64,000 bases of DNA from RYN-230 sp963837515. Its GTDB lineage: Bacteria > Actinomycetota > Actinomycetes > Streptosporangiales > Streptosporangiaceae. The DNA lies in the NCBI GenBank assembly GCA_963837515.1, contig CAWINT010000005.1, positions 372,001 through 436,000 on the forward strand, read 5' to 3'. Both the position numbers and the translations under genes were made by a program. Below are positions 51,655 to 59,673 of this stretch, one piece after another. A model generated the notes under the pieces. It searched no databases. It was given only the letters and a program-made list of their open reading frames with translations, and was not told the DNA's origin. The first letter of the stretch is position 1, and each line of letters starts with the position of its first letter.

Positions 51655-53225
51655 TGCACCAGGAAGTGCACGATCACGCCATCCCGCACGGTATAAGTGC
51701 CCGCGAAGTACTTGGCGGTCCTGTCGGTCTGCACGGCGGTGAACGCGGCCTTGACCACGGGGCCGAGCGCGCGGATCGACGTGATCACGTCCCGCTGCGT
51801 GCCCCGGTAGCCGACGGCGAACTGCGCCTCGGTGCCGCCCGCGTTCCGGCCGCCGAGCTGCCAGGCCCGCTGGTAGTTGTGGCTGGTAATGGCCGCGTAG
51901 TAGGCCCGCACCGTGGCCGCGGGGCCGAGCGGTGCCGCGGCGGAGGACGCTGCGGCCCCGGAGGTGGGCGCTCCGCCCCACCGGCCGAACAGCGACCCTC
52001 GCCGATGCAGCGCGGTGGCGGCGGCCGCCACCGCGAGGATGAGCACGCAGGCGCTCAGGATGGCCAGTCCGCGGCGCCGCGGGCGCGGCGGCACGGGGGA
52101 TGGCGGCACGGGGGATGGCGGCACGGGGGATGGCGGCACGGGGGACGGCAGCCGCGGCGCCGCGGCCGCGGGCGCCTGGCTGGCGTCCCGGGCCGGAAGG
52201 TTCCCGCCCGGGACTGCGTCCCGGGCGGCGGCCGGGATTAGCCTTGGCACCGGCCGCTCGCGGTCGGCCGGGGGCACATCGCCCACCGTAGGCGGCGCGC
52301 CGCGGCGGACGGGAGCGGCCACGACCGTGCCGCCCCGGCTGGACGCCACCGCGGTGCGGCAGGCTTCCTGCAGCGCGGTGGCGAAGGCCGGGCAGCTCTG
52401 GTAGCGATCGGCCGGCGCCTTGGCCAGCGCCCTGGCCATCACCCGGTCAACCGCGGGCGGCAGGTCCGGGCGGTGCGCGGTCAGCGGCGGCGGGGGCGCG
52501 GACACCTGGGCCCACATGACCGCCAGGTTCTCGTCCCGGTGGAACGGCGGGGTGCCGGCCAGCATCTCGAAGGCCGCGCAGGCCAGCGCGTAGCCGTCCG
52601 CCCGGCCGTCCACCGTGCGCCCCTCCACCTGCTCGGGTGCGAGGTAGTTGAGCGTGCCCAGCACCTGCCCGGTCAGCGTGAGGTTGGTAGTGGCGTTCTC
52701 GGCCTTGCTGATGCCAAAGTCGGACAGGTACACATGATCGCCGCCGCTGCCGGTCTCGGCCTGGCCGCCGAGCAGCATGTTGGCCGGCTTGACGTCGCGG
52801 TGCACCAGCCCGCAGGCGTGCGCGGCGTCGAGCGCGGCGGCCACCTGGGTGACGATCCCGACGGCCCGGGCCGCGGGCAGCGGGCCGGTGCGGTGCAGCA
52901 GGCGGTGCACGTCCTGGCCACCGACGTAGCGCATGGCGATGAACAGCACGCCGCCGGCCTCGCCCGCATCGAAGATCGGGATGATGTTCGGGTGGTCCAC
53001 CGCCGCGGCCGTGCGGGACTCGCGGATGAACCGCTGCCGGAACGCATCATCCCGGGCGAACTCCGCGGACAGCACCTTGAGCGCCACCCAGCGGTCCAGC
53101 CGCACGTCGCGGGCCCGGTAGACCACGGCCATGCCGCCGCGGCCGATCTCCTCCACCAGCCGGTAGCTGGCGATCTGGCCGCCCGCCGGAAGATTGCTTA
53201 ATCCCGAAGGAAAGTCCTCAGCCAC
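51642..53225 (-). CDS. Membrane serine/threonine protein kinase (PknB-like)
   Basis: This is a 527-residue kinase. The catalytic domain (about 20-285) has EEIGRGGMAVVYRARD, K50 (WVALKVL), HRDVKPANMLLGG (catalytic loop), YLSDFGISKAE (DFG), GTLNYLAPEQVEGR and YALACAAFEML. A Pro-rich juxtamembrane segment with four SPVPP repeats leads to one membrane span (LAILSACVLILAVAAAATAL, about 390-410). The extracytoplasmic domain (about 430-527, VRAYYAAITSHNYQRAWQLG) resembles NTF2-like stress or lipid-binding domains rather than PASTA repeats, so muropeptide sensing is unlikely. The start is GTG 53225. Confidence 0.93.
   Translation of the reverse strand: MAEDFPSGLSNLPAGGQIASYRLVEEIGRGGMAVVYRARDVRLDRWVALKVLSAEFARDDAFRQRFIRESRTAAAVDHPNIIPIFDAGEAGGVLFIAMRYVGGQDVHRLLHRTGPLPAARAVGIVTQVAAALDAAHACGLVHRDVKPANMLLGGQAETGSGGDHVYLSDFGISKAENATTNLTLTGQVLGTLNYLAPEQVEGRTVDGRADGYALACAAFEMLAGTPPFHRDENLAVMWAQVSAPPPPLTAHRPDLPPAVDRVMARALAKAPADRYQSCPAFATALQEACRTAVASSRGGTVVAAPVRRGAPPTVGDVPPADRERPVPRLIPAAARDAVPGGNLPARDASQAPAAAAPRLPSPVPPSPVPPSPVPPSPVPPRPRRRGLAILSACVLILAVAAAATALHRRGSLFGRWGGAPTSGAAASSAAAPLGPAATVRAYYAAITSHNYQRAWQLGGRNAGGTEAQFAVGYRGTQRDVITSIRALGPVVKAAFTAVQTDRTAKYFAGTYTVRDGVIVHFLVHQVG
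52090..52146. repeat. 15-bp tandem repeat (SPVPP) in the kinase juxtamembrane segment
   Basis: Four near-perfect copies of GGCACGGGGGATGGC occur in the plus-strand reading. In the kinase gene each copy encodes Pro-Ser-Pro-Val-Pro. Expansion or contraction would keep the frame and change the length of the linker between the kinase domain and the membrane. Confidence 0.8.
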
Positions 53226-53299
53226 CGTTCCTCCAGCGTGCTGCCCCGTGCGCTCGCCGGCCGCTTCGGGCGGGGCCAGGCGAACACCGTAGCAGCAGC

Positions 53300-53983
53300 C
53301 TAAGCCAGCCGCCGCTCGGTCGCCCAGCGCGTCAGCTGATGCCGGGTGGACAGCTGCAGCTTGTGCAGCACCGAGGACACGTGGCTCTCCACCGTCTTAG
53401 CGGAGATATACAGCTCGCGGGCGATCTCCTTGTAGGTGTAGCCGCGGGCGATCAGCCGCAGCACCTCCCGCTCCCGGGGGGTGAGCTGGTCCAGTTCCGG
53501 GTCGAAGGACGGCGCGCTGGCCGGGGCGGGGCCGCCGGCGGCGAAGGCGTCCAGCACGAACCCGGCCAGCCGGGGCGAGAACACGCTGTCCCCGGCCGCC
53601 ACCCGGCGGATCGCATCCACCAGGTCCGGCCCGCTGATCGTCTTGGTCACGTACCCGCGCGCCCCGGCGCGGATCACCGCGATGACGTCCTCCGGCGCGT
53701 CGGACGCCGACAGCGCCAGGAACCGGACCTGCGGGTGGGCCGGGCGGACGGCGCTGACCACGGCCTGCCCGCCGCCGCCCGGCAGGTGCACGTCCAGCAG
53801 CACCACGTCCGGCAGGCACGCGCTGATCAGGGTGATCGCCGGGGCCACGTCGTCGGCTTCGCCGATCACGTCGACGTGGCCGCCGAGTTCGGCACGGACC
53901 CCGGAGCGGAACAGGCCGTGGTCGTCGACGATGACCACCCGCGGGCGGCCCGTGCCCGCGCCCGGGTCCGGTGTCCCGGTCAC
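53300..53983 (-). CDS. LiaR/NarL-family response regulator
   Basis: The 227-residue protein has a receiver domain with RVVIVDDHGLFRSGVRAEL, phosphoacceptor D64 (VVLLDVHLPGGGG), SASDAPEDV and GYVTKTISG, and a LuxR HTH (LTPREREVLRLIARGYTYKE, IARELYISAKTVESHVSSVL). GTG 53983 overlaps the kinase stop (GTGA at 53980-53983). With the PspC-containing kinase it forms an envelope-stress type pair. Confidence 0.93.
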   Translation of the reverse strand: MTGTPDPGAGTGRPRVVIVDDHGLFRSGVRAELGGHVDVIGEADDVAPAITLISACLPDVVLLDVHLPGGGGQAVVSAVRPAHPQVRFLALSASDAPEDVIAVIRAGARGYVTKTISGPDLVDAIRRVAAGDSVFSPRLAGFVLDAFAAGGPAPASAPSFDPELDQLTPREREVLRLIARGYTYKEIARELYISAKTVESHVSSVLHKLQLSTRHQLTRWATERRLA

Positions 53984-55332
53984 GACGGCACCCCGCCCGG
54001 CTGGCGCTCCCCGGCCAGCCGGGGCATCCGCAGCGAGACCTCGGTGCCTGCCCCCGGTTCGCTGCGCACGGTCACGCTGCCGCCGCGCCGGGCCATCCGG
54101 GCGTGAATGGACTCCTTGAGCCCGCGCCGGTCGCCGGGGACCGCCGCGGGATCGAAGCCGCGGCCGCGATCCCGCACGAACACCGTCACCTCGGCCGGTT
54201 CGACCTCGGCGAACAGCGACACCACCGGGGCGCCGGACCATTTGACCGCGTTGACGGTGGCCTCCCGGGCCGCCCCCAGCAGGGCGCTGACCGCGTCGTC
54301 CAGCGGGCAGTCGCCCACCGTGACCGCCTCGACGGGAATCCCGTGCCGGGCCTCCACCTCCTGCTGGATCAGCCGGACCCCGTCGGCCAGCGTCGCGGCC
54401 CGGTGCTCCAGCTCGCCCGGCGGCCGCCCGTCGAACAGCCAGCCGCGCAGCTCCCGCTCCTGGGCCCGGGCCAGCTGGACCACCTGCTGCGGGTCCTCCG
54501 CCCGGCGCTGGATCAGGGCCAGGGTCTGCAGCACGGAGTCGTGCACCTGGGCGGCCATGTCGGCGCGTTCCTCCGCCCGGATCCGGGCCTGCCGCTCGGT
54601 GACCAGGTCCCGGGCGATGCGCAGCCACCAGGGGCCGAGCAGCAGCAGGATGGCCGCGACCACCAGGGCCACCCCGCCCAGCGGCGCGAGGAGGGCGCGT
54701 TTCGGGTGCCCGGGCAGCAGGATGGCCAGCCCGGCGAGCAGCGCGACCGCGGCCAGCGCCACCCGGGCGGCCAGCCGGGACCGCCGGTGGCCCGCCGCCA
54801 CATCCAGCACGGGCTCGGCCAGCCGGCGCAGCACCACCTGCTCGTCCGGATCGGCGTTCCGCCAGATCAGCACCAGGCCCACCAGGGTGATGACGACCGG
54901 CCAGGCGGCCGAGCCGAGCCAGGCCGCGCCCAGCGCGGCGCCGATCAGCATGACGACCACGATCAGCGAGGACAGGCCGGCCGCGAGGGCGATGCCGCGC
55001 CGGTCGGCCAGCGCCCGCCCGGCTATAGTGTCCCCGCTCCCGGCCCCGGGCAGCAGTAGCCAGGCCACCACGTAGGCGCAGGCGCCGAAGCCGCTGAGCA
55101 GGGAGGCCAGGACGAACGCGGTCCGTATCAGGCGCACGTCCAGGCCGGTCTTGGCGGCCAGCCCGGTCGCGACCCCGCCGACCAGGCGGCCCTCGGGACG
55201 GCGGCGCAGCGGGCCGGGGATCCGCGGCCCGCGCCGCCACGCCGCGTGGCCGCCCGGTGGCAGCGCGCCCGGCTCCGGCACGCCCGGCCCCGGGCCGGGT
55301 GGCCGGGGGATGAGACCGCCGCGTTCCCGCAT
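53980..55332 (-). CDS. Sensor histidine kinase with N-terminal PspC domain
   Basis: This 450-residue kinase has a Pro-rich N-terminus and a PspC domain (GGVATGLAAKTGLDVRLIRT, YVVAWLLLP), then several membrane spans (WPVVITLVGLVLIWRN, GVALVVAAILLLLG). The phosphorylation motif DMAAQVHDSVLQTLALIQRR is of the LiaS/NarX type, and the ATPase domain has GAAREATVNAVKWSG, VRDRGRGFDPA and RRGLKESIHARMARRGG. PspC domains respond to membrane stress in other bacteria. It is divergent from a small PspC gene, a probable target. Confidence 0.93.
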   Translation of the reverse strand: MRERGGLIPRPPGPGPGVPEPGALPPGGHAAWRRGPRIPGPLRRRPEGRLVGGVATGLAAKTGLDVRLIRTAFVLASLLSGFGACAYVVAWLLLPGAGSGDTIAGRALADRRGIALAAGLSSLIVVVMLIGAALGAAWLGSAAWPVVITLVGLVLIWRNADPDEQVVLRRLAEPVLDVAAGHRRSRLAARVALAAVALLAGLAILLPGHPKRALLAPLGGVALVVAAILLLLGPWWLRIARDLVTERQARIRAEERADMAAQVHDSVLQTLALIQRRAEDPQQVVQLARAQERELRGWLFDGRPPGELEHRAATLADGVRLIQQEVEARHGIPVEAVTVGDCPLDDAVSALLGAAREATVNAVKWSGAPVVSLFAEVEPAEVTVFVRDRGRGFDPAAVPGDRRGLKESIHARMARRGGSVTVRSEPGAGTEVSLRMPRLAGERQPGGVPS

Positions 55333-55487
55333 GCTCCCATCATCGCGCCTGCGCGGGGGTGCCCGCTATCGGGGAAATCCCTGATCCTGGCCGGCCACGG
55401 CTCAGGGCCGGCGCACCCGGATTCTCCGGGTCGGGTCCGGGCTGTTCCCGATGGTCCCGGCGGCGGCCGCGGCGGCACGCTGGAGCC
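55333..55487. promoter_or_regulatory. Divergent promoter region of the PspC genes
   Basis: The 155 bp between the divergent kinase and the small PspC gene must hold both promoters. GGGAAATCCCTGATCC (from about 55371) is AT-richer than the surroundings and contains the inverted GGGAAATCCC. No element is certain. Confidence 0.3.
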
Positions 55488-55802
55488 ATGAACACCACGA
55501 TGAACAACCCAGGAACCGACGACCAGACCCAGTACCACCCGGGGGCGTCCGGCCCGCAGGCCGCGCCGCCCGCGGCGCATCCGCTGCAGCGGCCGCGGGA
55601 CGGCCGGATGCTGGCCGGCGTCGCCGCCGGCCTCGCCGACTACCTCGGCGTGGACGTGACGGTGGTGCGCATCGTGTTCGTCGTGCTCGCCTTCTTCGGC
55701 GGCGCCGCCCTGCCGCTCTACCTGGCGGGCTGGCTGCTGATCCCGGAGGAAGGCAGCGAGCAGTCCATCGCCGCCGAAGCGCTCCAGCCCCGGCAGCGCT
55801 GA
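55488..55802 (+). CDS. Small PspC-domain membrane protein
   Basis: The 104-residue protein has a polar N-terminus, then LQRPRDGRMLAGVAAGLADY and LGVDVTVVRIVFVVLAFFGG, with ALPLYLAGWLLIPEEGSEQS, the standard PspC domain with one or two membrane helices. ATG 55488 follows TGGAG. PspC proteins sense or stabilise the membrane under stress; the divergent kinase carries the same domain. A DUF1707 gene follows 19 bp downstream. Confidence 0.9.
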   Translation: MNTTMNNPGTDDQTQYHPGASGPQAAPPAAHPLQRPRDGRMLAGVAAGLADYLGVDVTVVRIVFVVLAFFGGAALPLYLAGWLLIPEEGSEQSIAAEALQPRQR

Positions 55803-55821
55803 GCCGGAAGGCGGGAAACCG

Positions 55822-56304
55822 ATGACGATGCCGTGGCTCCGCGGACCCGACGCACACCGCCGGGCCCGCGATACCCAGGCCGCCGCGCAGCTGCGGGTGT
55901 CCGACGCGGAACGCGCCGCGGTCGCCGACCGGCTGGCCCACCACTACGGGGATGGCCGGCTCGACCAGGCCGAGCTCGACGACCGGCTGGGCCGGGCGAT
56001 GAGCGCGAAAACCAGGGCCGACCTGGACGGGCTGCTGGCCGACCTGCCGGAGGCCGGGCCGGCCCTGGGCTCCGGGGGGACACGGGGCGCTCCTGAGCCG
56101 CCCCGGGCGGGCGCCGCCCGGCCGCGGCGGCGGCTGCTCCCGCTCGTGCTCCTCATCCTGCTCGTCCTGCTGGGATGGCGGGTGCTGGTGCACCTGGCCG
56201 GCCCGTGGGGGCTGCTGTGGCCGGGGGCCTGGTTCGGGCTGTCCTGGCTGTGGATCGCGCTGCTGGTCTTCGTCTGGCTGCGCTGGGGCCGCCACCGCCG
56301 CTAG
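55822..56304 (+). CDS. DUF1707 membrane protein
   Basis: This 160-residue protein has an N-terminal DUF1707 motif (LRVSDAERAAVADRLAHHYG, DGRLDQAELDDRLGRAMSAK), a Pro/Ala spacer and two membrane spans near the C-terminus (LLPLVLLILLVLLGWRVLV, LSWLWIALLVFVWLRWG). It is probably in one transcript with the PspC gene. The function is unknown beyond the envelope context. Confidence 0.85.
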   Translation: MTMPWLRGPDAHRRARDTQAAAQLRVSDAERAAVADRLAHHYGDGRLDQAELDDRLGRAMSAKTRADLDGLLADLPEAGPALGSGGTRGAPEPPRAGAARPRRRLLPLVLLILLVLLGWRVLVHLAGPWGLLWPGAWFGLSWLWIALLVFVWLRWGRHRR

Positions 56305-56326
56305 CCAGCACCAGGCCGCGGGTTAC

Positions 56327-56363
56327 GGCCGGAACGTGCGCACCGGGGCGGCACGTTCCGGCC
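56327..56363. terminator. Bidirectional terminator between convergent genes
   Basis: GGCCGGAACGTGC (56327-56339) and GCACGTTCCGGCC (56351-56363) are perfect complements, 13 bp, around an 11-nt loop. The site lies between the stops of the convergent DUF1707 and LigD-polymerase genes. There is no T-tract, as is common for actinobacterial terminators. Confidence 0.7.
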
Positions 56364-56380
56364 GCTGACCGTTCCGGCCG

Positions 56381-57331
56381 TCAGCCGTCCTGGCGGCGGG
56401 CGCGGGCCCGGCGCTTGCCCTCGTGCATCGCCTGCACCCGGGCGACCGGGATGGTGCGGCCCTCGGCGATCAGCCCCGCGTCCAGCCGCCGCGGCCCGAC
56501 CTGGCCGGTCCACGGGCCGGCCTGCGGCAGCAGCCCGGCCGCGGCCGTCAGCCGGAAGTCGCCCGGCTGGACCGCGGCCAGGTCGTCCCAGCGCACCGGG
56601 AACGATACGGGGGCACCGGGCCGCACCCGCGGGCTGAACGCGGCCACCACGGTGGCCCCGAACGCCCGGGTCGAGTCCAGGAAGACCTTGCCCGCGCGGT
56701 CGTCGCGGATGAACGCGGTGGTCGCCAGCGCCGGGTCGAGCCGCTCGGCGCGCGCCGCCACCGCGCGGCTGGCCGCCGCCACCTCCTCCGCGGTGGCCTG
56801 CTGCACGGGCGCGAACACGTGCACGCCCTTGGCGCCGCTGGTCTTCACCACTGCCGCCAGGCCCGCGTCGGCCAGCACCTGACGGACCAGCTGGGCGGCG
56901 CGCACCGCCAGGCCGAAGCCGTCGCCGGACGGCGGATCGATGTCCAGGACCAGGGAGTCGGGCCGGTCCGGCTCGGCCGCCCGGGCCAGCGCGGGGTGGT
57001 ACTCCACCGCCCGCTGGTTGCCGAACCACAGCAGGGTGCGCCGGTCGTCGCAGAGCGCGTAGGACACCGGGCGCTGGGAGCTCTCCGCCCACAGCGTGAC
57101 CGTGCGCACCCACGGCGGGGTGTACCGGGGCACGTTCTTCTGCATGAACGGCGGCTGCCCGCGCAGCACCCGGATCACCGACAGGGGCCGGCCGTGCAGT
57201 TCGCCGAGCAACTGGCCGCAGGCGGCGTCCAGGTAGTCCAGCAGGTCGCGCTTGGTCGCGCCGGCCCCATCGAACAGCGGCTGGTCCAGGTTGGTCAGCG
57301 GGACCCCGTCCCGCACCTCGTCTGCGCCCAT
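56381..57331 (-). CDS. LigD-type primase-polymerase domain protein
   Basis: This 316-residue protein is a stand-alone LigD polymerase domain of the archaeo-eukaryotic primase family. LFDGAGATKRDLLDYLDAA and MQKNVPRYTPPWVRTV open the domain; the metal-binding DxD is in DSLVLDIDPPSGDGF, followed by VKTSGAKGVHVFAPV and VFLDSTRAFGATVVAAFSPR with RPGAPVSFPVRWDDL. It inserts nucleotides at DNA ends during Ku/LigD end joining. No ligase or Ku gene is adjacent. Confidence 0.92.
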   Translation of the reverse strand: MGADEVRDGVPLTNLDQPLFDGAGATKRDLLDYLDAACGQLLGELHGRPLSVIRVLRGQPPFMQKNVPRYTPPWVRTVTLWAESSQRPVSYALCDDRRTLLWFGNQRAVEYHPALARAAEPDRPDSLVLDIDPPSGDGFGLAVRAAQLVRQVLADAGLAAVVKTSGAKGVHVFAPVQQATAEEVAAASRAVAARAERLDPALATTAFIRDDRAGKVFLDSTRAFGATVVAAFSPRVRPGAPVSFPVRWDDLAAVQPGDFRLTAAAGLLPQAGPWTGQVGPRRLDAGLIAEGRTIPVARVQAMHEGKRRARARRQDG

Positions 57332-57385
57332 GGGAACAGCATTCCCTGCCGGTTACGGTTGCCGCGTGGTCGGTACGGTGACCTC

Positions 57386-57823
57386 GTGACCGAGTCGCAC
57401 TGGGACGGGCCGGCCGTGCTGCTGGTGGCGGTGGACGGATCCGACACGTCGCTGCGGGCCGGGGCGTACGCCGCCGGGATGGCGCGCCGTGAGCGGGCCC
57501 GGCTCATCTGCCTGTACGTCCGCCCCTACACCGCCGTGAGCGGGATTGGCGCCGGGGCGGTCGCGTCCATGCAGGAGGCCCAGGATGAGATCGCCGCCGA
57601 CCTGCGGCAGCAGGCCGAGACCCAGGCGGCCCGGCTCGGCCTGCACGCGGAGTTCGTCGAGCGGTCGGGCAACCCCTACGCGGAAATCGTGCGGCTGGCC
57701 GATGAGGTCCGCGCCGACGCGGTGATCGTCGGCGCGTCCACCAAGGCCGGGCACCGTTTCATCGGGTCACTCGCGGTCCACCTGGTCAAGGCCAACCGCT
57801 GGCCGGTCACCGTGGTGCCCTGA
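57386..57823 (+). CDS. Universal stress protein
   Basis: The 145-residue UspA-fold protein has AVLLVAVDGSDTSLRAGAYA at the N-terminus, IVRLADEVRADAVIVGASTK, then GHRFIGSLAVHLVKANRWPV as the ATP/phosphate-binding glycine-rich region, and ends VTVVP. GTG 57386 gives the standard length. The next gene (CBS-BON) lies 155 bp downstream. Confidence 0.88.
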   Translation: MTESHWDGPAVLLVAVDGSDTSLRAGAYAAGMARRERARLICLYVRPYTAVSGIGAGAVASMQEAQDEIAADLRQQAETQAARLGLHAEFVERSGNPYAEIVRLADEVRADAVIVGASTKAGHRFIGSLAVHLVKANRWPVTVVP

Positions 57824-57842
57824 CACCCGCCCGGCGCGGGCC

Positions 57843-57864
57843 GGGCCTTAGTGACCGAGGTCCC
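57843..57864. promoter_or_regulatory. Possible DevR/DosR-like box upstream of the CBS-domain gene
   Basis: GTGACCGAGGTCCC (57851-57864) reads GGGACCTCGGTCAC on the other strand, 11 of 14 matches to the mycobacterial DosR consensus core GGGACTTTNGTCCC as I remember it. An overlapping GGGCCTTAGTGACC precedes it. USP and CBS proteins are classic dormancy-regulon members, which adds context. Assignment is tentative. Confidence 0.25.
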
Positions 57865-57978
57865 GGCCGGCGGGGCCGTCCAGCCGTGATCAGCGGCACG
57901 GCCGCGGAGGCAGACTGAGAGTGCCGGGAGTGGTGCCGCAGTCCGGCGGCCGAGACTAGGAGAGTGAGGGCAGCAGAC

Positions 57979-58965
57979 ATGACCAGGCGCGATGTCTACC
58001 TTGACGCCATGCTCCGCCACCTGGGGGCCGCCTATTACGAGTCGCTGCACGGCCGGGCCTCGGCCGCCGACGTGGAGCGGGCGCTGGACAGCGTCGAGGA
58101 TCACACGAACGAGCACAGCCGGGCGGGAGCCGCGGGCAGCCCGGACGCGGGCAGCCCGGCCGCGGGCAGCCCGGCCGCGGGCAGCCCGGCCGCGGGCAGC
58201 CCGGACGCGGGCAGCCCGGCCGCGGGCAGCCCGGCCGCCAGCGGGGCCGCGGGGGGCGAAACCAGGCCCGCGCCGCCGCGCCGCGGCGGCCAGCAGCATC
58301 ACGGCCGCTGGCACCACCGGGTGTGGGACGTGATGACCACGGACGTGGTGACGGTCAACCGGATCACGCCGTTCAAGGAGATCGCCACCCTGATGGCCGA
58401 GCACCGGGTGAGCGCGCTGCCGGTGCTGACCATGGGCCGCCACGTAACCGGGATCGTCTCCGAGGGCGATCTGATCGCCGTGCAGGACAAGCGCGAGCGC
58501 GAGGCGCAGCAGCGCCTAGGCGGGCGGCTGCACTTCCATAGTGTGGACCGCAGGCACTGGGGACGCACCGCGGGCGAGCTGATGACCTCCCCGGCCATCA
58601 CCATCCACCCGGATGCCACCTTGCCGGCCGCCGCCCGGCTGATGAACAGCCACCACCTCAAGCGGCTCCCGGTGGTGGACCCAGACGGCATCCTGCTCGG
58701 CGTCGTGAGCCGGTCCGACCTGCTGAGTGTCTTCCTGCGCCCGGACGAGGCCATCGCCCGGGAGGTCCGGGAGATGCTGAGCCAGGTGCTGCTGGCCGAC
58801 CCGGACCTCGTGACGGCAAAGGTGCATAACGGGGTGGTGACCCTGACCGGGCACGCCGGGCCCGGCGAACAGGCCGACCTGATCGCGGTGGCGGTGCGGC
58901 TCACCTGGGACATCGACGGGGTGGTGGACGTCCAGGACCGGGTCGAGGTCGCGGCGGGCAGCTGA
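57979..58965 (+). CDS. CBS-pair and BON domain protein
   Basis: This 328-residue protein has a helical N-terminus, then a low-complexity linker made of seven 5-residue repeats (GSPAA/GSPDA, about 53-87). The first CBS motif follows (VWDVMTTDVVTVNRITPFKE, SALPVLTMGRHVTGIVSEGD), then the second (LMTSPAITIHPDATLPAAAR, RLPVVDPDGILLGVVSRSDL) and a C-terminal BON domain (VHNGVVTLTGHAGPGEQADL, VDVQDRVEV). CBS pairs bind adenosine nucleotides; BON domains bind phospholipid. ATG 57979 follows AGGGCAG. Confidence 0.9.
   Translation: MTRRDVYLDAMLRHLGAAYYESLHGRASAADVERALDSVEDHTNEHSRAGAAGSPDAGSPAAGSPAAGSPAAGSPDAGSPAAGSPAASGAAGGETRPAPPRRGGQQHHGRWHHRVWDVMTTDVVTVNRITPFKEIATLMAEHRVSALPVLTMGRHVTGIVSEGDLIAVQDKREREAQQRLGGRLHFHSVDRRHWGRTAGELMTSPAITIHPDATLPAAARLMNSHHLKRLPVVDPDGILLGVVSRSDLLSVFLRPDEAIAREVREMLSQVLLADPDLVTAKVHNGVVTLTGHAGPGEQADLIAVAVRLTWDIDGVVDVQDRVEVAAGS
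58130..58234. repeat. 15-bp tandem repeat (GSPAA) in the CBS-BON gene
   Basis: About seven copies of GCGGGCAGCCCGGCC, differing only at one A/C position in two copies, encode Gly-Ser-Pro-Ala-Ala and Gly-Ser-Pro-Asp-Ala. Copy-number changes keep the frame. Confidence 0.85.
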
Positions 58966-58991
58966 GCGGGAGCGCGCTGTGGCGGCGCCGG

Positions 58992-59579
58992 TCACCGGAC
59001 GGCGGCGACCGCCGCGATGACCTCGTAGGGCAGGTACCGCGGGTGCACCAGCAGCGCCCGGGCCACCTCGCGGATGTGCAGCCGCAGCGGCGTCAGCACC
59101 TGCTCGCAGTGCCGCCACGCCGCGACCTCGGTCCCGCCGAGCCGGTCCGCCGCGGCCCGGAACCGGCGGGCGTCGCCGCCGTCGCTGCGCCAGGTCGGCA
59201 GCCAGGCGCGCAGCTCCTCGTCATGTTCCAGCATGTTCCAGGTGCGCAGCCGCTGCGCCACCTGCCCGGCCGCGTCCACCACGAACGACAGATCCTCCGC
59301 GCCGCAGATGCCGTGCACCCGGCCCTCGGACGAGGGCCCGTGATGGATGCTGGCCGAGCTGAACCGGGCCCCGACCGCCAGCGCGGCGACCGCGTGCCCG
59401 GCCTCGTGCCACGCGGTCTCCACCGTGGCCCGGCGGGCGGGCTGCAGGCTCGGGAAGCAGCCGCAGTCGTAGCGCTGCCTGATCCACTTCTCGTGCACGA
59501 TCGACTCGTCGTCGTAGCGCACGACGCGGCCCAGTTCCGTCTGGACCTCGGCGAGCAGGCGACGCCCCGCTGGTTTCAT
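58992..59579 (-). CDS. HEAGH-motif protein (peptidase-like)
   Basis: The 195-residue protein contains TVETAWHEAGHAVAALAVGA, in which H58, E59 and H62 form a HExxH zinc-binding motif like that of FtsH-type M41 peptidases. SSASIHHGPSSEGRVHGICG follows, then a helical C-terminal part with LLVHPRYLPYEVIAAVAAV. There is no AAA+ domain and no membrane span. Stand-alone proteins with this M41-like motif occur in actinobacteria; their substrates are not known to me. ATG 59579 has AAGG upstream. It is divergent from the nitroreductase gene. Confidence 0.65.
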   Translation of the reverse strand: MKPAGRRLLAEVQTELGRVVRYDDESIVHEKWIRQRYDCGCFPSLQPARRATVETAWHEAGHAVAALAVGARFSSASIHHGPSSEGRVHGICGAEDLSFVVDAAGQVAQRLRTWNMLEHDEELRAWLPTWRSDGGDARRFRAAADRLGGTEVAAWRHCEQVLTPLRLHIREVARALLVHPRYLPYEVIAAVAAVR

Positions 59580-59673
59580 CAAGCGTGTACTGACCTTCCG
59601 GCGGCGCCCAGGGAATCGCCGTCCGGCCGGGGGGCGTCCTCGGTGCGGCCGGCGGACGGTGTTGACTAACGCT

